In this document: positions 18,397-27,515 of the stretch, piece by piece
Layout of the letters: the number at the start of each line of letters is the position of its first letter
How positions within the stretch are numbered: position 1 is the stretch's first letter
Source: Aestuariivita sp.
Lineage (GTDB): Bacteria; Pseudomonadota; Alphaproteobacteria; Rhodobacterales; Rhodobacteraceae
DNA: 64,000 nt
NCBI GenBank assembly: GCA_026709985.1
Contig: JAPORY010000054.1
Location: forward strand, 124,001-188,000
Reading direction: 5' to 3'
Position numbers and translations under genes: made by a program
The notes under the pieces: model-generated
Databases searched by the model: none
What the model saw: only the letters and a program-made list of their open reading frames with translations
Told to the model about the DNA's origin: nothing

Positions 18397-19335
18397 TCAA
18401 TACTTTACTTTGTCTTCAATACGATCCCAAATCATTCCAGCCACGTTGATGTGATTAAAGCGCTCAAGTTCCTGAATACCGGTAGGCGATGTGATGTTAA
18501 TTTCGGTCAGGTAGTCTCCAATCACATCTATGCCGACAAAGATTTGTCCGCGTTGCTGTAGCAACGGGCTGAGCGCTTCACAAATCTCGTGATCTCTATC
18601 AGTCAATTCTACCTTCTCGGCGCGTCCGCCAACATGCAGGTTAGAACGCGTTTCACCCGCATCAGGGACGCGATTGATGGCACCAACGGCTAATCCGTCG
18701 ACAAGGATAATTCGCTTGTCGCCTCTCGCGACTTCGGGCAAGAACTTCTGCACGATTAGCGGCTCACGAGAGAAAGTCGTGAACATTTCATGAATAGCTG
18801 CCAGATTTCGGTCAGCCGCAGATAGCCGCAGAACCCCAGCTCCACCATTGCCGTAAAGTGGCTTTACAATAATATCCTCGTATCTGGCCTTAAAGGTTTG
18901 CAATATGTGCAGATCACGAGAGATGGCTGTCGGAGGGATAAACTCTTCCAAGTCGAGTACGAGTAACTTTTCGGGGAAATTACGCACCCAGAAAGGATCA
19001 TTGACGACGAGGACGTCCTCTTTAATCCGATCAAGCAAATGGGTGGAGGTAATGTAGTTCATATCAAATGGGGGATCTTGACGCAACCATATGACGTCAA
19101 ACGTAAGCAAGTCCACCTCGCGTATTTCGCCAAGTTTCGCGGCATTACCCATCACCCGTTGGACCTTAAAATCTTGCCCACGTGCGGTAATGCGTCCGTC
19201 TTGGTAGGCGAGCTGATCCGGCCCATAAAAAAACAAATTATGTCCGCGATTTTGAGCTTCTTCTGCTAGGCGAAAGGAACTATCGGCGGCGATGTCGACT
19301 TCGCCAATTGGATCCATCTGAAACGCTATTTGCAC
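18397..19335 (-). CDS. gshB: Glutathione synthetase
   Basis: ATP-grasp ligase of 312 residues joining gamma-glutamylcysteine and glycine. The start MQIAFQMDPIGEVDIAADSS is the GshB signature; DVIWLRQDPPFDMNYI binds substrate; the ATP-grasp core includes IIVKPLYGNGGAGVLRL, VQKFLPEVARGDKRI and the metal-binding end YLTEINITSPTGIQEL. Length is standard. rsmI follows upstream on the same strand after a 261-base gap. In many alphaproteobacteria a small yraN gene lies between rsmI and gshB; none is seen here. Confidence 0.97.
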   Translation of the reverse strand: MQIAFQMDPIGEVDIAADSSFRLAEEAQNRGHNLFFYGPDQLAYQDGRITARGQDFKVQRVMGNAAKLGEIREVDLLTFDVIWLRQDPPFDMNYITSTHLLDRIKEDVLVVNDPFWVRNFPEKLLVLDLEEFIPPTAISRDLHILQTFKARYEDIIVKPLYGNGGAGVLRLSAADRNLAAIHEMFTTFSREPLIVQKFLPEVARGDKRIILVDGLAVGAINRVPDAGETRSNLHVGGRAEKVELTDRDHEICEALSPLLQQRGQIFVGIDVIGDYLTEINITSPTGIQELERFNHINVAGMIWDRIEDKVKY

Positions 19336-19596
19336 GGTTCAATTCCTTCTGACTGAAAATTCGCTACAATGTGCGACTCGCCAACACAGCCTCAAGACAT
19401 TCTTAGTAGCGAAATAATGTGCAACATTGATCCCCAATTCTCTCGCTCGACAAGAACGGCTGACTACGGTCTCGACTGGGTACAGTTTCGAACATTATAA
19501 ATCCCGTTGCAGTCTTTCGTAAGATGATCGGGCGATACATTGTTCGACTGTTATTGATAGTAGGAAGAGAATGTATGTATGAGCGATGAAAAGGCC

Positions 19597-20541
19597 TTAA
19601 GAATTATCAGTGCGATCCAATAGATCTAATGCAAGTCGATATACGCGACGGCGGGGAACTGACGCTGCTTCGGCGACTACTTCTGCTGCGTCTCTCACCG
19701 ATAGCGTCTTCAAGGCCGTTTGTAGAGACGCGATAAGTTCGGCATCATCGCCATCCTCTGATGCTGGTGCACGGTCAATCAACAACGCTAATTCACCCCG
19801 CAATGTCCTTTGCGTCAGTTGCGACTCCAGTTGCAACAAACTTCCGCGCAGGACCTCCTCATATTTCTTAGTAATTTCTCTCGAAATTGCGGCCTTACGC
19901 GCACCGCCAAACACGCCTCTCGCGTCAGTGATCGTAGATTGGACACGTTTGGCCGATTCAAAAAAGATTAGTGTGCCAGGAACATTGGTTAGGGTTTCAA
20001 GCCTAGCTCTTCTAGCAGCTTGCTGCTTGGGTAAAAAACCACCGAAGAAAAAAGAGTCGCTTGGCAGGCCAGAGAGCACTAAAGCTGATAACGAGGCAGA
20101 GGCTCCCGGAACCACCGTCACCAAGTGCTCTGCTGCGGTGGTCGTTTGCACTAAGTCAAACCCTGGATCGGCAATCAACGGCATTCCTGCATCGGCAGTG
20201 TAGGCAACAGATTTTCCTTCAGATATTGATTGAATGAGTCGCCGCCGCAAATCCTCAGTACTATGATCATGATAGGCTATAATCGGTCGATTGCCGACCC
20301 CGATACTATGGATGCTTAAAAGTCGACGAAGTGATCGTGTATCTTCGGCGACCAAAATATTGGCAGCCGTGAGGACATCTAAAGCGCGCAGGGTAATATC
20401 TCGAGCTGAGCCGATGGGCGTTGCGACCAAGTACAACCCGGGTGCTAGAGTTGGGATATTTGATGGCACAGAGACTTGCACGCTACGCTTATTCGGGTCA
20501 ATCCAGATTTCTCCCAACGCCTGAGTCTGGGCATCCGACAT
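19597..20541 (-). CDS. rsmI: 16S rRNA (cytidine-1402-2'-O)-methyltransferase
   Basis: SAM-dependent methylase modifying C1402 in the ribosomal P site, 314 residues from ATG 20541. The frame is open 17 codons further upstream, but MSDAQTQ is the more likely start. The tetrapyrrole-methylase-like fold is shown by PGLYLVATPIGSARDITLRAL, VAEDTRSLRRLL, YHDHSTED, VAYTADAGMPLIADPGF and VVPGASASLSALVLSGLP followed by FFFGGFLPKQ. The C-terminal part (RVYRLALDLL) is normal. Divergent from the coxD-like gene. Confidence 0.96.
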   Translation of the reverse strand: MSDAQTQALGEIWIDPNKRSVQVSVPSNIPTLAPGLYLVATPIGSARDITLRALDVLTAANILVAEDTRSLRRLLSIHSIGVGNRPIIAYHDHSTEDLRRRLIQSISEGKSVAYTADAGMPLIADPGFDLVQTTTAAEHLVTVVPGASASLSALVLSGLPSDSFFFGGFLPKQQAARRARLETLTNVPGTLIFFESAKRVQSTITDARGVFGGARKAAISREITKKYEEVLRGSLLQLESQLTQRTLRGELALLIDRAPASEDGDDAELIASLQTALKTLSVRDAAEVVAEAASVPRRRVYRLALDLLDRTDNS

Positions 20542-20766
20542 AGAGCTTGTCCTGTCCCTCCGATAGACAAAACCATTAGGGCAGGATACCAATCATTGCA
20601 AGCGGGTTGTCTATTGCCTGTGTGTCACAATTGAGTAAGCCCTTGTGAGTTCAGGTTGTATTCCGATAGACGACCATCGACGGAACCTGCCGAGGGCAGG
20701 ATATACGAGTCGCTTGCTTAAAACTAAGGGCCGACAAAGCTATTGACGGATTGAGCGGAGAGTCAA

Positions 20767-21681
20767 TTGATAATCAAGATTGAGTCAATCGAGGAGGTTG
20801 AGGCTCTATTGGCCTCTCAAGACTACGTTTGTAATCGGGCGCTTGCGACGGTGGTATTTCTTTCGCTCAGCCTAAAACAACCATTGTTTCTTGAAGGCGA
20901 AGCGGGAGTCGGAAAAACGGAAATCGCCAAGGCGATTGCGAGCGCTTTGGACCGTCGATTGATCAGACTTCAATGTTACGAAGGTCTGGATGTTGCTAAC
21001 GCCGTTTATGAGTGGAATTTTCAAGCGCAGATGATTGCCTTGAGAGCGGCTGAAGCCGTCGGCAAGAGTAATCAAGAAGATATCGAAACAGAACTCTTTA
21101 GCGAACGGTTTTTACTCGCAAGACCATTGCTGCAGGCCATGAAGCCAGACGAAAAGGGTCCACCGGTGCTGTTAATTGATGAACTGGATCGCACCGACGA
21201 ACCTTTTGAAGCCTTTTTGCTAGAAGCATTAAGTGATTTCCAGGTCACGATTCCGGAACTTGGTACGATTAAGGCACCAGAACCGCCCATTGTCATACTG
21301 ACCTCGAATAGAACCCGAGAGGTGCACGACGCGCTCAAGCGCCGATGCCTCTATCATTGGGTAAATTATCCTGATTTCGAGACAGAAATGGATATCTTGC
21401 GGGCGCGAGCCGCAGGCGCGTCAGAACGCCTTAGTCAAGAGATTGTTGCGTTTGTTCAACGGTTGCGAACCGAGGATTTGTTCAAAAAACCAGGGGTCGC
21501 AGAAACAATTGATTGGGCAAAGTGTCTTTTAGCCCTCGATGTTGTGACATTGTCCCCGGAAGTTATCGCTAATACCCTAGGAGCAGTTTTGAAATATCAA
21601 GACGATATCGCAAATTTGGGGAATTCTGATTTAGGGCAGTTGCTTTATGACGCCAAACAATCAAGGGTCAACTCATCGTAA
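20767..21681 (+). CDS. coxD: MoxR-family AAA+ ATPase, CoxD-like
   Basis: A protein of 304 residues with Walker A LEGEAGVGKTEIAKAIA, Walker B PPVLLIDELDRTDEPFEAFLLEAL, and sensor/arginine-finger regions VILTSNRTREVHDALKRRC. MoxR ATPases of the CoxD branch, with a VWA protein, help assemble the copper-molybdenum centre of CO dehydrogenase and related hydroxylases. The start is TTG 20767, with GGAGAG five bases before; there is no early in-frame ATG and the conserved sequence begins at once. It is first in a three-gene set with VWA and XdhC genes. No hydroxylase structural genes are in the window, so the client enzyme must be elsewhere. Confidence 0.88.
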   Translation: MIIKIESIEEVEALLASQDYVCNRALATVVFLSLSLKQPLFLEGEAGVGKTEIAKAIASALDRRLIRLQCYEGLDVANAVYEWNFQAQMIALRAAEAVGKSNQEDIETELFSERFLLARPLLQAMKPDEKGPPVLLIDELDRTDEPFEAFLLEALSDFQVTIPELGTIKAPEPPIVILTSNRTREVHDALKRRCLYHWVNYPDFETEMDILRARAAGASERLSQEIVAFVQRLRTEDLFKKPGVAETIDWAKCLLALDVVTLSPEVIANTLGAVLKYQDDIANLGNSDLGQLLYDAKQSRVNSS

Positions 21682-21732
21682 AAGATTGAGTTTTCGAGTC
21701 TCATTCGATTATATGAATTTTGCTGAGGCGCG

Positions 21733-22983
21733 ATGACTGAAGTAATACCGTCGACTCTGCCGCAAAACCCAAAACTGGTGCACAACATCGCGCACTTTTG
21801 TCGTGCCTTGCGCAATGCGGGTCTGCCACTTGGTTCGGGACAAATCATTCAAGCAATACGAGCCGTTGAGGCATCTGGCTTTACCCGCAAAGATGACTTT
21901 TTTTGGGCGCTCCATGCCTGTTTGGTCTATAGTCCACAACAGCACACGATATTTTCGCAAATCTTTCACCTTTACTGGCGAGATCCACGATATCTTGAAC
22001 GCCTGATGTCACTGATGCTCCCATCAATTCGGGGGGTGCAGGAAGATCAAAAGGCCGATGCTGGCGCGAGACGAGCAGCAGAAGCTCTACTCGCAGGATC
22101 AGAACAACATAACACGGCCCCGGCGTCGGATCAGACGCCAAACGCTATCGAAGTCGACGCCAAAATGACAGTATCAGCAGCGGAGCGGTTGCGAACCCTT
22201 GATTTCGAACAAATGACAACCGCGGAGTTGAGTGCCGCGAAACGCGCAGTCAAGAATCTCGATTTACCCGTCACGATGATCCCCTCTCGCCGCAATGAAC
22301 CCGTTGCATCGGGACAAAAGCTTGATTGGCGACGAACATTTCGCAATACCATGCGGCAGGGCGGCGAAATTTGCCACTTGGCCAAGCGGCGGTTGCGACC
22401 GCAATGGCCCAATCTTGTAGTAATCTGTGACATTTCGGGATCAATGAGCCAATACTCGCGTGTCGTCTTGCATTTTATGCATACTGTAGTGAATGCCCGA
22501 AAGGCTGGTTGGTCGAAGGTACACGCTTTTACATTTGGTACCCGTCTTACGAACATCACTCGACAGTTGATGCATCGAGATATTGATGAAGCTTTGACAG
22601 CTGCCGGGAACGAAGCAAAAGATTGGGAAGGCGGAACGCGGATAGGTTCTTGTCTACGCTCCTTTAATCGCGACTGGGCTCGTCGAGTTCTAGGGCGATC
22701 TGCTGTGGTGTTATTGATTAGTGATGGATTAGAGCGTGACGATCCAGAACTCTTAGAGGCGGAAATGGAGCAGTTACACTTATCATCAAAGCATTTGATT
22801 TGGTTAAACCCGCTTTTGCGATGGGACGGTTTTACGCCGAAGGCTCGTGGTGCACGAGCGATGCTGTCGCACGTTGACAGCGTCCGCTCTGGTCATTCTA
22901 TCGAGTCGATAGAGGACTTGGCGAAAAACCTGTCCTCGTTCGACGATCTTGGCGAAAAACGACGCCTCGTGCGTGCGCTCTAG
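21733..22983 (+). CDS. coxE: VWA-domain protein, CoxE-like
   Basis: A protein of 416 residues. The N-terminal half is helical (FCRALRNAGLPLGSGQII is typical of CoxE). The C-terminal VWA domain has an intact MIDAS start, VVICDISGSMSQYSR (Asp-x-Ser-x-Ser), plus GGTRIGSCLRSFNRDW and VVLLISDGLERDDPELL. CoxE acts with the MoxR ATPase CoxD in maturation of molybdenum hydroxylases. It lies 51 bases downstream of coxD on the same strand. The full-length frame indicates a functional gene. Confidence 0.9.
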   Translation: MTEVIPSTLPQNPKLVHNIAHFCRALRNAGLPLGSGQIIQAIRAVEASGFTRKDDFFWALHACLVYSPQQHTIFSQIFHLYWRDPRYLERLMSLMLPSIRGVQEDQKADAGARRAAEALLAGSEQHNTAPASDQTPNAIEVDAKMTVSAAERLRTLDFEQMTTAELSAAKRAVKNLDLPVTMIPSRRNEPVASGQKLDWRRTFRNTMRQGGEICHLAKRRLRPQWPNLVVICDISGSMSQYSRVVLHFMHTVVNARKAGWSKVHAFTFGTRLTNITRQLMHRDIDEALTAAGNEAKDWEGGTRIGSCLRSFNRDWARRVLGRSAVVLLISDGLERDDPELLEAEMEQLHLSSKHLIWLNPLLRWDGFTPKARGARAMLSHVDSVRSGHSIESIEDLAKNLSSFDDLGEKRRLVRAL

Positions 22984-23059
22984 GAGCGAACTTAGGCCGT
23001 TTCAATGGAATGCTTCAAGTCCAGCCTTCTGAAGTTTACCCAATAACAGATAGAATTCG

Positions 23060-24055
23060 ATGAAAGCTGCACCCATGACAAAACTGGCAAAAATTGGCGA
23101 ACTTAACCAAATTCCCGAAACCGCATTGGCATGGTATCAAGCAGGCAAAGGTGCCGTAGTCGCAACGGTCATCGAAACGTGGGGTAGTGCGCCGCGGCGC
23201 GTCGGAGCGCAACTCGTTGTTTCGGGTGACTCTGAGATTGAGGGTTCAGTCTCAGGCGGTTGCGTTGAAGGGGCTGTTGTTCATGAAGCGCTTGAAGCCT
23301 TGCAGGAAAAGCAACACCGCGTCTTGGAGTTTGGCGTGGCCGAAGAAGAGGCTTTCGCAGTTGGTCTTGCTTGCGGTGGTCAAATCAAAATCTTGGTAGA
23401 GCCAGTGGGAACCGTGCTACCCGTCGAATTACTGCGGGAGTTGGTCGATGCACGGCAGAGGCGCAAGGCTGTGGCGTACGTGGTTAATCTCGTCACTGGC
23501 GACCGACGATTAGCATACGATGGTTTTGAGGAACGCGTGAGGATGGATCGATCTGGTTTTGAAAATCAGAGGGAGTTTGTCACTCTACATAACGCACCGC
23601 TTCGACTTGTGGCAGTTGGCGCGGTCCATATCGCTCAAGCATTGCTGCCGATGTCTCGTATCGTTGGGTACGATTCAATCGTGATTGATCCTCGCGAGTC
23701 TTTTGCGACCTCAGAGAGGTTTCCCGATGATACGATTGTGATTGACTGGCCTGATGAGGCGCTAGCGACGCTTGGTTTGGATGTGCGCACTGCCTTAGTC
23801 TCACTCACCCATGATCCAAAGCTTGATGATCCGTCTTTGGAGTTCGCGTTGAACTCAGAGGCTTTTTATATTGGTGCTTTGGGATCAATTCGGACGCATG
23901 CGAGTCGCCTAGATCGACTGCGAAAAAACGGTTTTGATGAGCAATCGCTTGAACGAATCCATGGTCCGATTGGTCTTGATATTGGCGCCGCTAGTCCTGA
24001 GGAGATTGCCCTCGCGATCTTGGCGCAAATGACGGCGAGATTACGAGGGTTGTAA
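23060..24055 (+). CDS. XdhC/CoxF-family molybdenum-cofactor maturation protein
   Basis: A protein of 331 residues. The N-terminal XdhC domain shows VIETWGSAPRRVGAQLVV and GSVSGGCVEGAVVHEA, with a further conserved cysteine in GLACGGQIKILVEP. The C-terminal Rossmann-like domain ends with FYIGALGSIRTHASRLDRL and IGLDIGAASPEEIALAILAQ. XdhC proteins bind and sulfurate the molybdenum cofactor before insertion into xanthine dehydrogenase or CO-dehydrogenase-type enzymes. It is the third gene of the cox-like set, 76 bases after coxE. A second methionine (codon 6) is also a possible start. Confidence 0.92.
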   Translation: MKAAPMTKLAKIGELNQIPETALAWYQAGKGAVVATVIETWGSAPRRVGAQLVVSGDSEIEGSVSGGCVEGAVVHEALEALQEKQHRVLEFGVAEEEAFAVGLACGGQIKILVEPVGTVLPVELLRELVDARQRRKAVAYVVNLVTGDRRLAYDGFEERVRMDRSGFENQREFVTLHNAPLRLVAVGAVHIAQALLPMSRIVGYDSIVIDPRESFATSERFPDDTIVIDWPDEALATLGLDVRTALVSLTHDPKLDDPSLEFALNSEAFYIGALGSIRTHASRLDRLRKNGFDEQSLERIHGPIGLDIGAASPEEIALAILAQMTARLRGL

Positions 24056-24166
24056 GGTGAAACAACCAAACGAATCGCTGCAACACTTTCTTGTTGTTTC
24101 GGCGCAATTGAAATACGCTAAAGACGCGATCACGATAGAACCCACGATTCTGATTGGGATGGAAAT

Positions 24167-24550
24167 CTAGCCGCGAATCTCGAGTTTCATCTTCCTGTCG
24201 CCGCCAAACTGCAACGTCCAGTCCGCATCGCCTGCTGGCGCTTCTAATCTTGCTAGAACTGTCAGTTTTTCGTCGCTTTCACTGCCGCTTAGTCGCGCCT
24301 TAGGCGTCGATTCGTGCTTGGTTTCCAGCGCAGCTTCTAGGCCGTCGATTACACAATCCTTGCAGACCTGCTTTACCCTTGAGACGCTAATTTCGAAAAT
24401 GGTAGCAATGTCGCCATGCTTGCGCCCACCACCAATACGATCTTCATCGGTAGTAATAAAATATGCGCTCGCTAATGAAGCTCTCTCGAACCCTTGCTGC
24501 TGTCGAATCCCCTTTTTTCTCCCTGCCGCCTCCCGAGTAATCTTAACCAC
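24167..24550 (-). pseudogene. IS630-family transposase, N-terminal remnant
   Basis: A 127-codon frame resembling the N-terminal third of IS630-type transposases. It has a helix-turn-helix region (HGDIATIFEISVSRVKQVCK), then DGLEAALETKHES, where intact proteins have EGLEAALERKPR, and LSGSESDEKLTVLARLEAP followed by DWTLQFGGDRKMKLEI, corresponding to the usual RWTLRLLADKLVEL. It stops there, before the DDE catalytic domain. Terminal inverted repeats were not found. It is a dead fragment marking old insertion between the cox-like set and the catabolic island. Confidence 0.72.
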
Positions 24551-24906
24551 GTTATGCGTTAGCGGTTACTCAAAGAAACTACGGAATACCTGTTGTTAGT
24601 TTGCGCGATAGTACGCAAATATTTGATAAGAGACTATCGCAACCGAACTCACTATTTTCAGGGGTAGGAAGTAATAGGAATTGTTTTTGCTCTTGCCGAA
24701 TCTGCAGAAGACACGGTTGAAATTACCAAATGCTTTCAGTTGGGTCTGACGGGAAGGGGATAGGTGCCAACCTTGCTCCAATTGTAAGGGATACATACAA
24801 ACAATCTAATTTGCTCGAATTGCATAAGAGTAAATTATTGACCGATGGCGACGGGCGGTCGAAAATTACCTCGAAAGAATTTTCTTGTAGTGTTGACTTA
24901 ATGTAT
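24551..24906. other. Intergenic region upstream of the SGNH hydrolase
   Basis: About 360 bases with no gene I can support; short frames on both strands lack recognisable features. It may contain further decayed insertion-element sequence. The operator-like palindrome listed next marks its right edge. Confidence 0.45.
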
Positions 24907-24922
24907 CTAAATAGCTAGTTAC
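24907..24922. promoter_or_regulatory. Operator-like palindrome copy 1 (degenerate)
   Basis: CTAAATAGCTAGTTAC matches the best copy (60230-60245) at 13 of 16 positions. The right half-site CTAGTTAC is perfect; the left half is imperfect. It lies 22 bases before the SGNH hydrolase ATG. Confidence 0.5.
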
Positions 24923-24944
24923 AAATTATTTGATTGGAAGCAAT

Positions 24945-25706
24945 ATGTGCGTCAGTTGCTTCAGAGTTGCTTTAGCAATTTTGATTTCCTTTGCGTTAGG
25001 AATATCCGCAGCACATGCGAATACCAAACGAATAATGGTATTCGGAGATTCAAACTCGTGGGGATGGGTGCCAGTGCCGGAAGTTGCACCGACCACCCGT
25101 TACCCTCCCGACATCCGCTGGCCGGGTGTTATGCGTGACACTCTTGGAGACAGCTACGAGGTTATTGAAGAAACGCTACCAGGACGCAACGCATCACGTG
25201 ATGATCAAGGGGTTCCAATTTCAGGTTCTGGTATCGAAGGAGATGGGGCGGGAATGAATGGCAGTTCATACTTGCCGGCGGCGATCGCGAGCCATTTCCC
25301 GTTAGATGTGATTATCATTATGCTTGGTACAAACGACGCTAAAGAAGAGCATGGTTTGACCCCGTTAGATATCGGCTTAAACATTATGAAGCTTGGATCA
25401 GAGGCGAGTCAAAATACTGGTGTATTTACAAAATATGAGCCGTCAAGAGTGTTAATTGTCGTTCCGCCACCCATCGGCGAGATATCAGTAGAGTGGTTGG
25501 CTGAGTCGTATAGTAGAAACTCCGTCGAAAAATCCAAACAATTAGCGTCAGTGCTAGAGCCAATGACCAGGGCTGCTGGTTTTGGATTTTTTGATGCGGG
25601 TAGCGTGGCTAAGATTGACGGAATTGATGGACTACATATGTCACCCGAAAGCCATGCGGCAATCGGCAAAGCGGTCGCGAGAGTGGTTTCAGATATGTTG
25701 AATTAG
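24945..25706 (+). CDS. Exported SGNH/GDSL-family hydrolase (esterase)
   Basis: A secreted or periplasmic serine esterase of 253 residues. ATG 24945 has GGAAG at a good distance and starts a clear signal peptide (ALAILISFALGISAAHA). Block I is VFGDSNSWGW with the nucleophile serine, the Gly block lies around GRNASRDD, block III is IIMLGTNDAKEEHG, and block V is DGLHMSPESHAAIG with the Asp-x-x-His dyad. Such enzymes remove acyl or acetyl groups from sugars or lipids. The operator-like site upstream ties it to the island regulon. The substrate is unknown; deacylating an esterified carbohydrate before import is a guess from context. Confidence 0.87.
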   Translation: MCVSCFRVALAILISFALGISAAHANTKRIMVFGDSNSWGWVPVPEVAPTTRYPPDIRWPGVMRDTLGDSYEVIEETLPGRNASRDDQGVPISGSGIEGDGAGMNGSSYLPAAIASHFPLDVIIIMLGTNDAKEEHGLTPLDIGLNIMKLGSEASQNTGVFTKYEPSRVLIVVPPPIGEISVEWLAESYSRNSVEKSKQLASVLEPMTRAAGFGFFDAGSVAKIDGIDGLHMSPESHAAIGKAVARVVSDMLN

Positions 25707-25792
25707 GTCTATTCAATTTCTATTGTGAGTGACCGCAAGATAAGTGTAATTTTTTTCTTGCTGCGTGAGCTGAACTGCGCTACGGCAATCAA

Positions 25793-25808
25793 ATAACTAT
25801 CTGGTTAT
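25793..25808. promoter_or_regulatory. Operator-like palindrome copy 2
   Basis: ATAACTATCTGGTTAT matches the best copy at 13 of 16 positions, with perfect outer arms ATAAC / GTTAT. It ends 7 bases before the ATG of the GMC oxidoreductase, so a bound repressor would block transcription or initiation of the 25.8-33.4 kb operon. Confidence 0.7.
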
Positions 25809-25815
25809 TTATATA

Positions 25816-27468
25816 ATGAGCGAAGCATTTGATTACATTATTGTAGGCGGGGGATCTGCAGGATGTGTGCTCGCAGCTCGCTTAAGTGAGGATCCAGATG
25901 TCTCCGTGCTGCTATTGGAAGCTGGCGGTCGAGATAATAATTTTTTGTTTCATTGGCCTGCTGGGTTTGCAAAGATGACCAAAGGCATAGCCAGCTGGGG
26001 GTGGTCGACGGTTCCTCAAGAACACATGATGGGACGGGAAGTTTGGTTTACCCAAGCAAAAGTCATTGGCGGTGGATCGTCAATAAATGCACAGGTCTAC
26101 ACGCGTGGCAATCAAGCAGATTACGATAACTGGGCAGAAAATTATGGCTGTGACGGTTGGAGTTACTGCGAAGTTTTGCCCTATTTCAAGCGTTCTGAAT
26201 TTAACGAGTGTTTCGAAAATACTTTTCATGGCAGGGAAGGTGATCTTGGGGTGTCAATGCCAAGAGCAACACTTCCAATTTGCGACGCATTTATTGAAGC
26301 GGCCAAGGAATTCGGGATTCCTCATAATCCAGATTTCAATGGTTCGCAACAAGCTGGTGTCGGCTACTATCAACTGACACAAAAAAACGCCAAGCGTAGT
26401 TCAACTTCGGTTGCATTCCTCAAATCGGCGGAAAAGCGCCGTAACTTGAGGGTCATTACGCAAGCAAAGGCGACACGCATTGTCCTGAAAAAAGGGCGTG
26501 CGGTTGGAGTTGAATATCTTCATAAAGGTCGGCAGCGACTCTCAGAAACTACTCGAGAAATCGTCTTGACCTCAGGGGCGATTGGATCACCAAATCTGTT
26601 GCTGCTGTCTGGCATAGGACCGGCGCAACATTTGACCGAAGTTGGTATCGAAGTAAAACACGACTTAGCTGGCGTTGGTTTAAATCTTCAAGATCATATT
26701 GATGTTTGCGCGATCGCAGAACTGAGCGGAAATTACAGTTATGATGGCTGGGATACGTTCCCAAAGTCAACGTTCGCTGCCCTGCAATACTTGTTCCTAA
26801 AATCTGGCCCAGTTGCCTCCTCGCTTTTTGAAACGGGTGGTTTTTGGTTTTCGAACAAGGAGCAAACTCAGCCCAATATTCAGTTTCACTTGGGGCAGGG
26901 ATCTGGATTAGAAAAGGGTATCACTCGCATTAATGGCGCCGGAATAACATTGAACAGTGCACACGTGCGTCCCCGTTCAAGAGGGACGGTTCGTCTAAAC
27001 AAGAGTAATCATTTTGTACCGTTGATTGATCCAAATTATTGGTCGGACGATCATGATCTCGAAATGGCTTATCGTGGTTTAGAAATTGCGCGGGAAATTT
27101 TAGCACAACCTGCACTAAAGAAGTATGTGAAAAGGGAAGTCCTGCCGGGGTCGGATCTGAGTTCACGTGAACAGCTATTCGGTTACCTCTGTAAAATGGC
27201 AAAAACTGATCATCATCCGGTCGGAACCTGCAAGATGGGTCGAGATGAACTGTCTGTCGTTGACCCAAAATTGAAGGTTATCGGATTAGATGGCTTACGG
27301 GTATGTGACTCGTCCGTCATGCCGCAAATAACTTCGTCAAACACCAACGCTCCGACAATTATGATTGCCGAAAAAGGCGCCGATCTGTTGCGCAATCGCA
27401 ATCCGCTCCCAGCAGCTAATCTTCCAGATAATAGAATTAGTTCAGGGAGACGGGAGGCATCGTCTTGA
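25816..27468 (+). CDS. GMC-family FAD-dependent oxidoreductase (choline dehydrogenase-like)
   Basis: A flavoprotein of 550 residues oxidising an alcohol or sugar hydroxyl. The ADP-binding motif is IIVGGGSAGCVLAARLSE with the acidic end VLLLEAGG. GMC signatures KVIGGGSSINAQVYTRGN and TSGAIGSPNLLLLSGIGP are present, and the catalytic His467 lies in DHHPVGTCKMG, with the second site in SSNTNAPTIMIAEKGADL. There is no signal peptide and no small subunit gene, unlike glucoside-3-dehydrogenases. It is similar in layout to the second GMC gene at 47546. First gene of an operon with VOC, ABC importer and dehydrogenase genes. Confidence 0.93.
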   Translation: MSEAFDYIIVGGGSAGCVLAARLSEDPDVSVLLLEAGGRDNNFLFHWPAGFAKMTKGIASWGWSTVPQEHMMGREVWFTQAKVIGGGSSINAQVYTRGNQADYDNWAENYGCDGWSYCEVLPYFKRSEFNECFENTFHGREGDLGVSMPRATLPICDAFIEAAKEFGIPHNPDFNGSQQAGVGYYQLTQKNAKRSSTSVAFLKSAEKRRNLRVITQAKATRIVLKKGRAVGVEYLHKGRQRLSETTREIVLTSGAIGSPNLLLLSGIGPAQHLTEVGIEVKHDLAGVGLNLQDHIDVCAIAELSGNYSYDGWDTFPKSTFAALQYLFLKSGPVASSLFETGGFWFSNKEQTQPNIQFHLGQGSGLEKGITRINGAGITLNSAHVRPRSRGTVRLNKSNHFVPLIDPNYWSDDHDLEMAYRGLEIAREILAQPALKKYVKREVLPGSDLSSREQLFGYLCKMAKTDHHPVGTCKMGRDELSVVDPKLKVIGLDGLRVCDSSVMPQITSSNTNAPTIMIAEKGADLLRNRNPLPAANLPDNRISSGRREASS

Positions 27469-27515
27469 AAACGAAACCAAAGGGAATCAACGCCTAGTAA
27501 AGGAAGGCACAAAGA

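Noticed and set aside
24596..24918. Short frames on both strands near the island border
   Set aside because: No similarity to transposases or other families and no ribosome-binding sites; perhaps decayed sequence.
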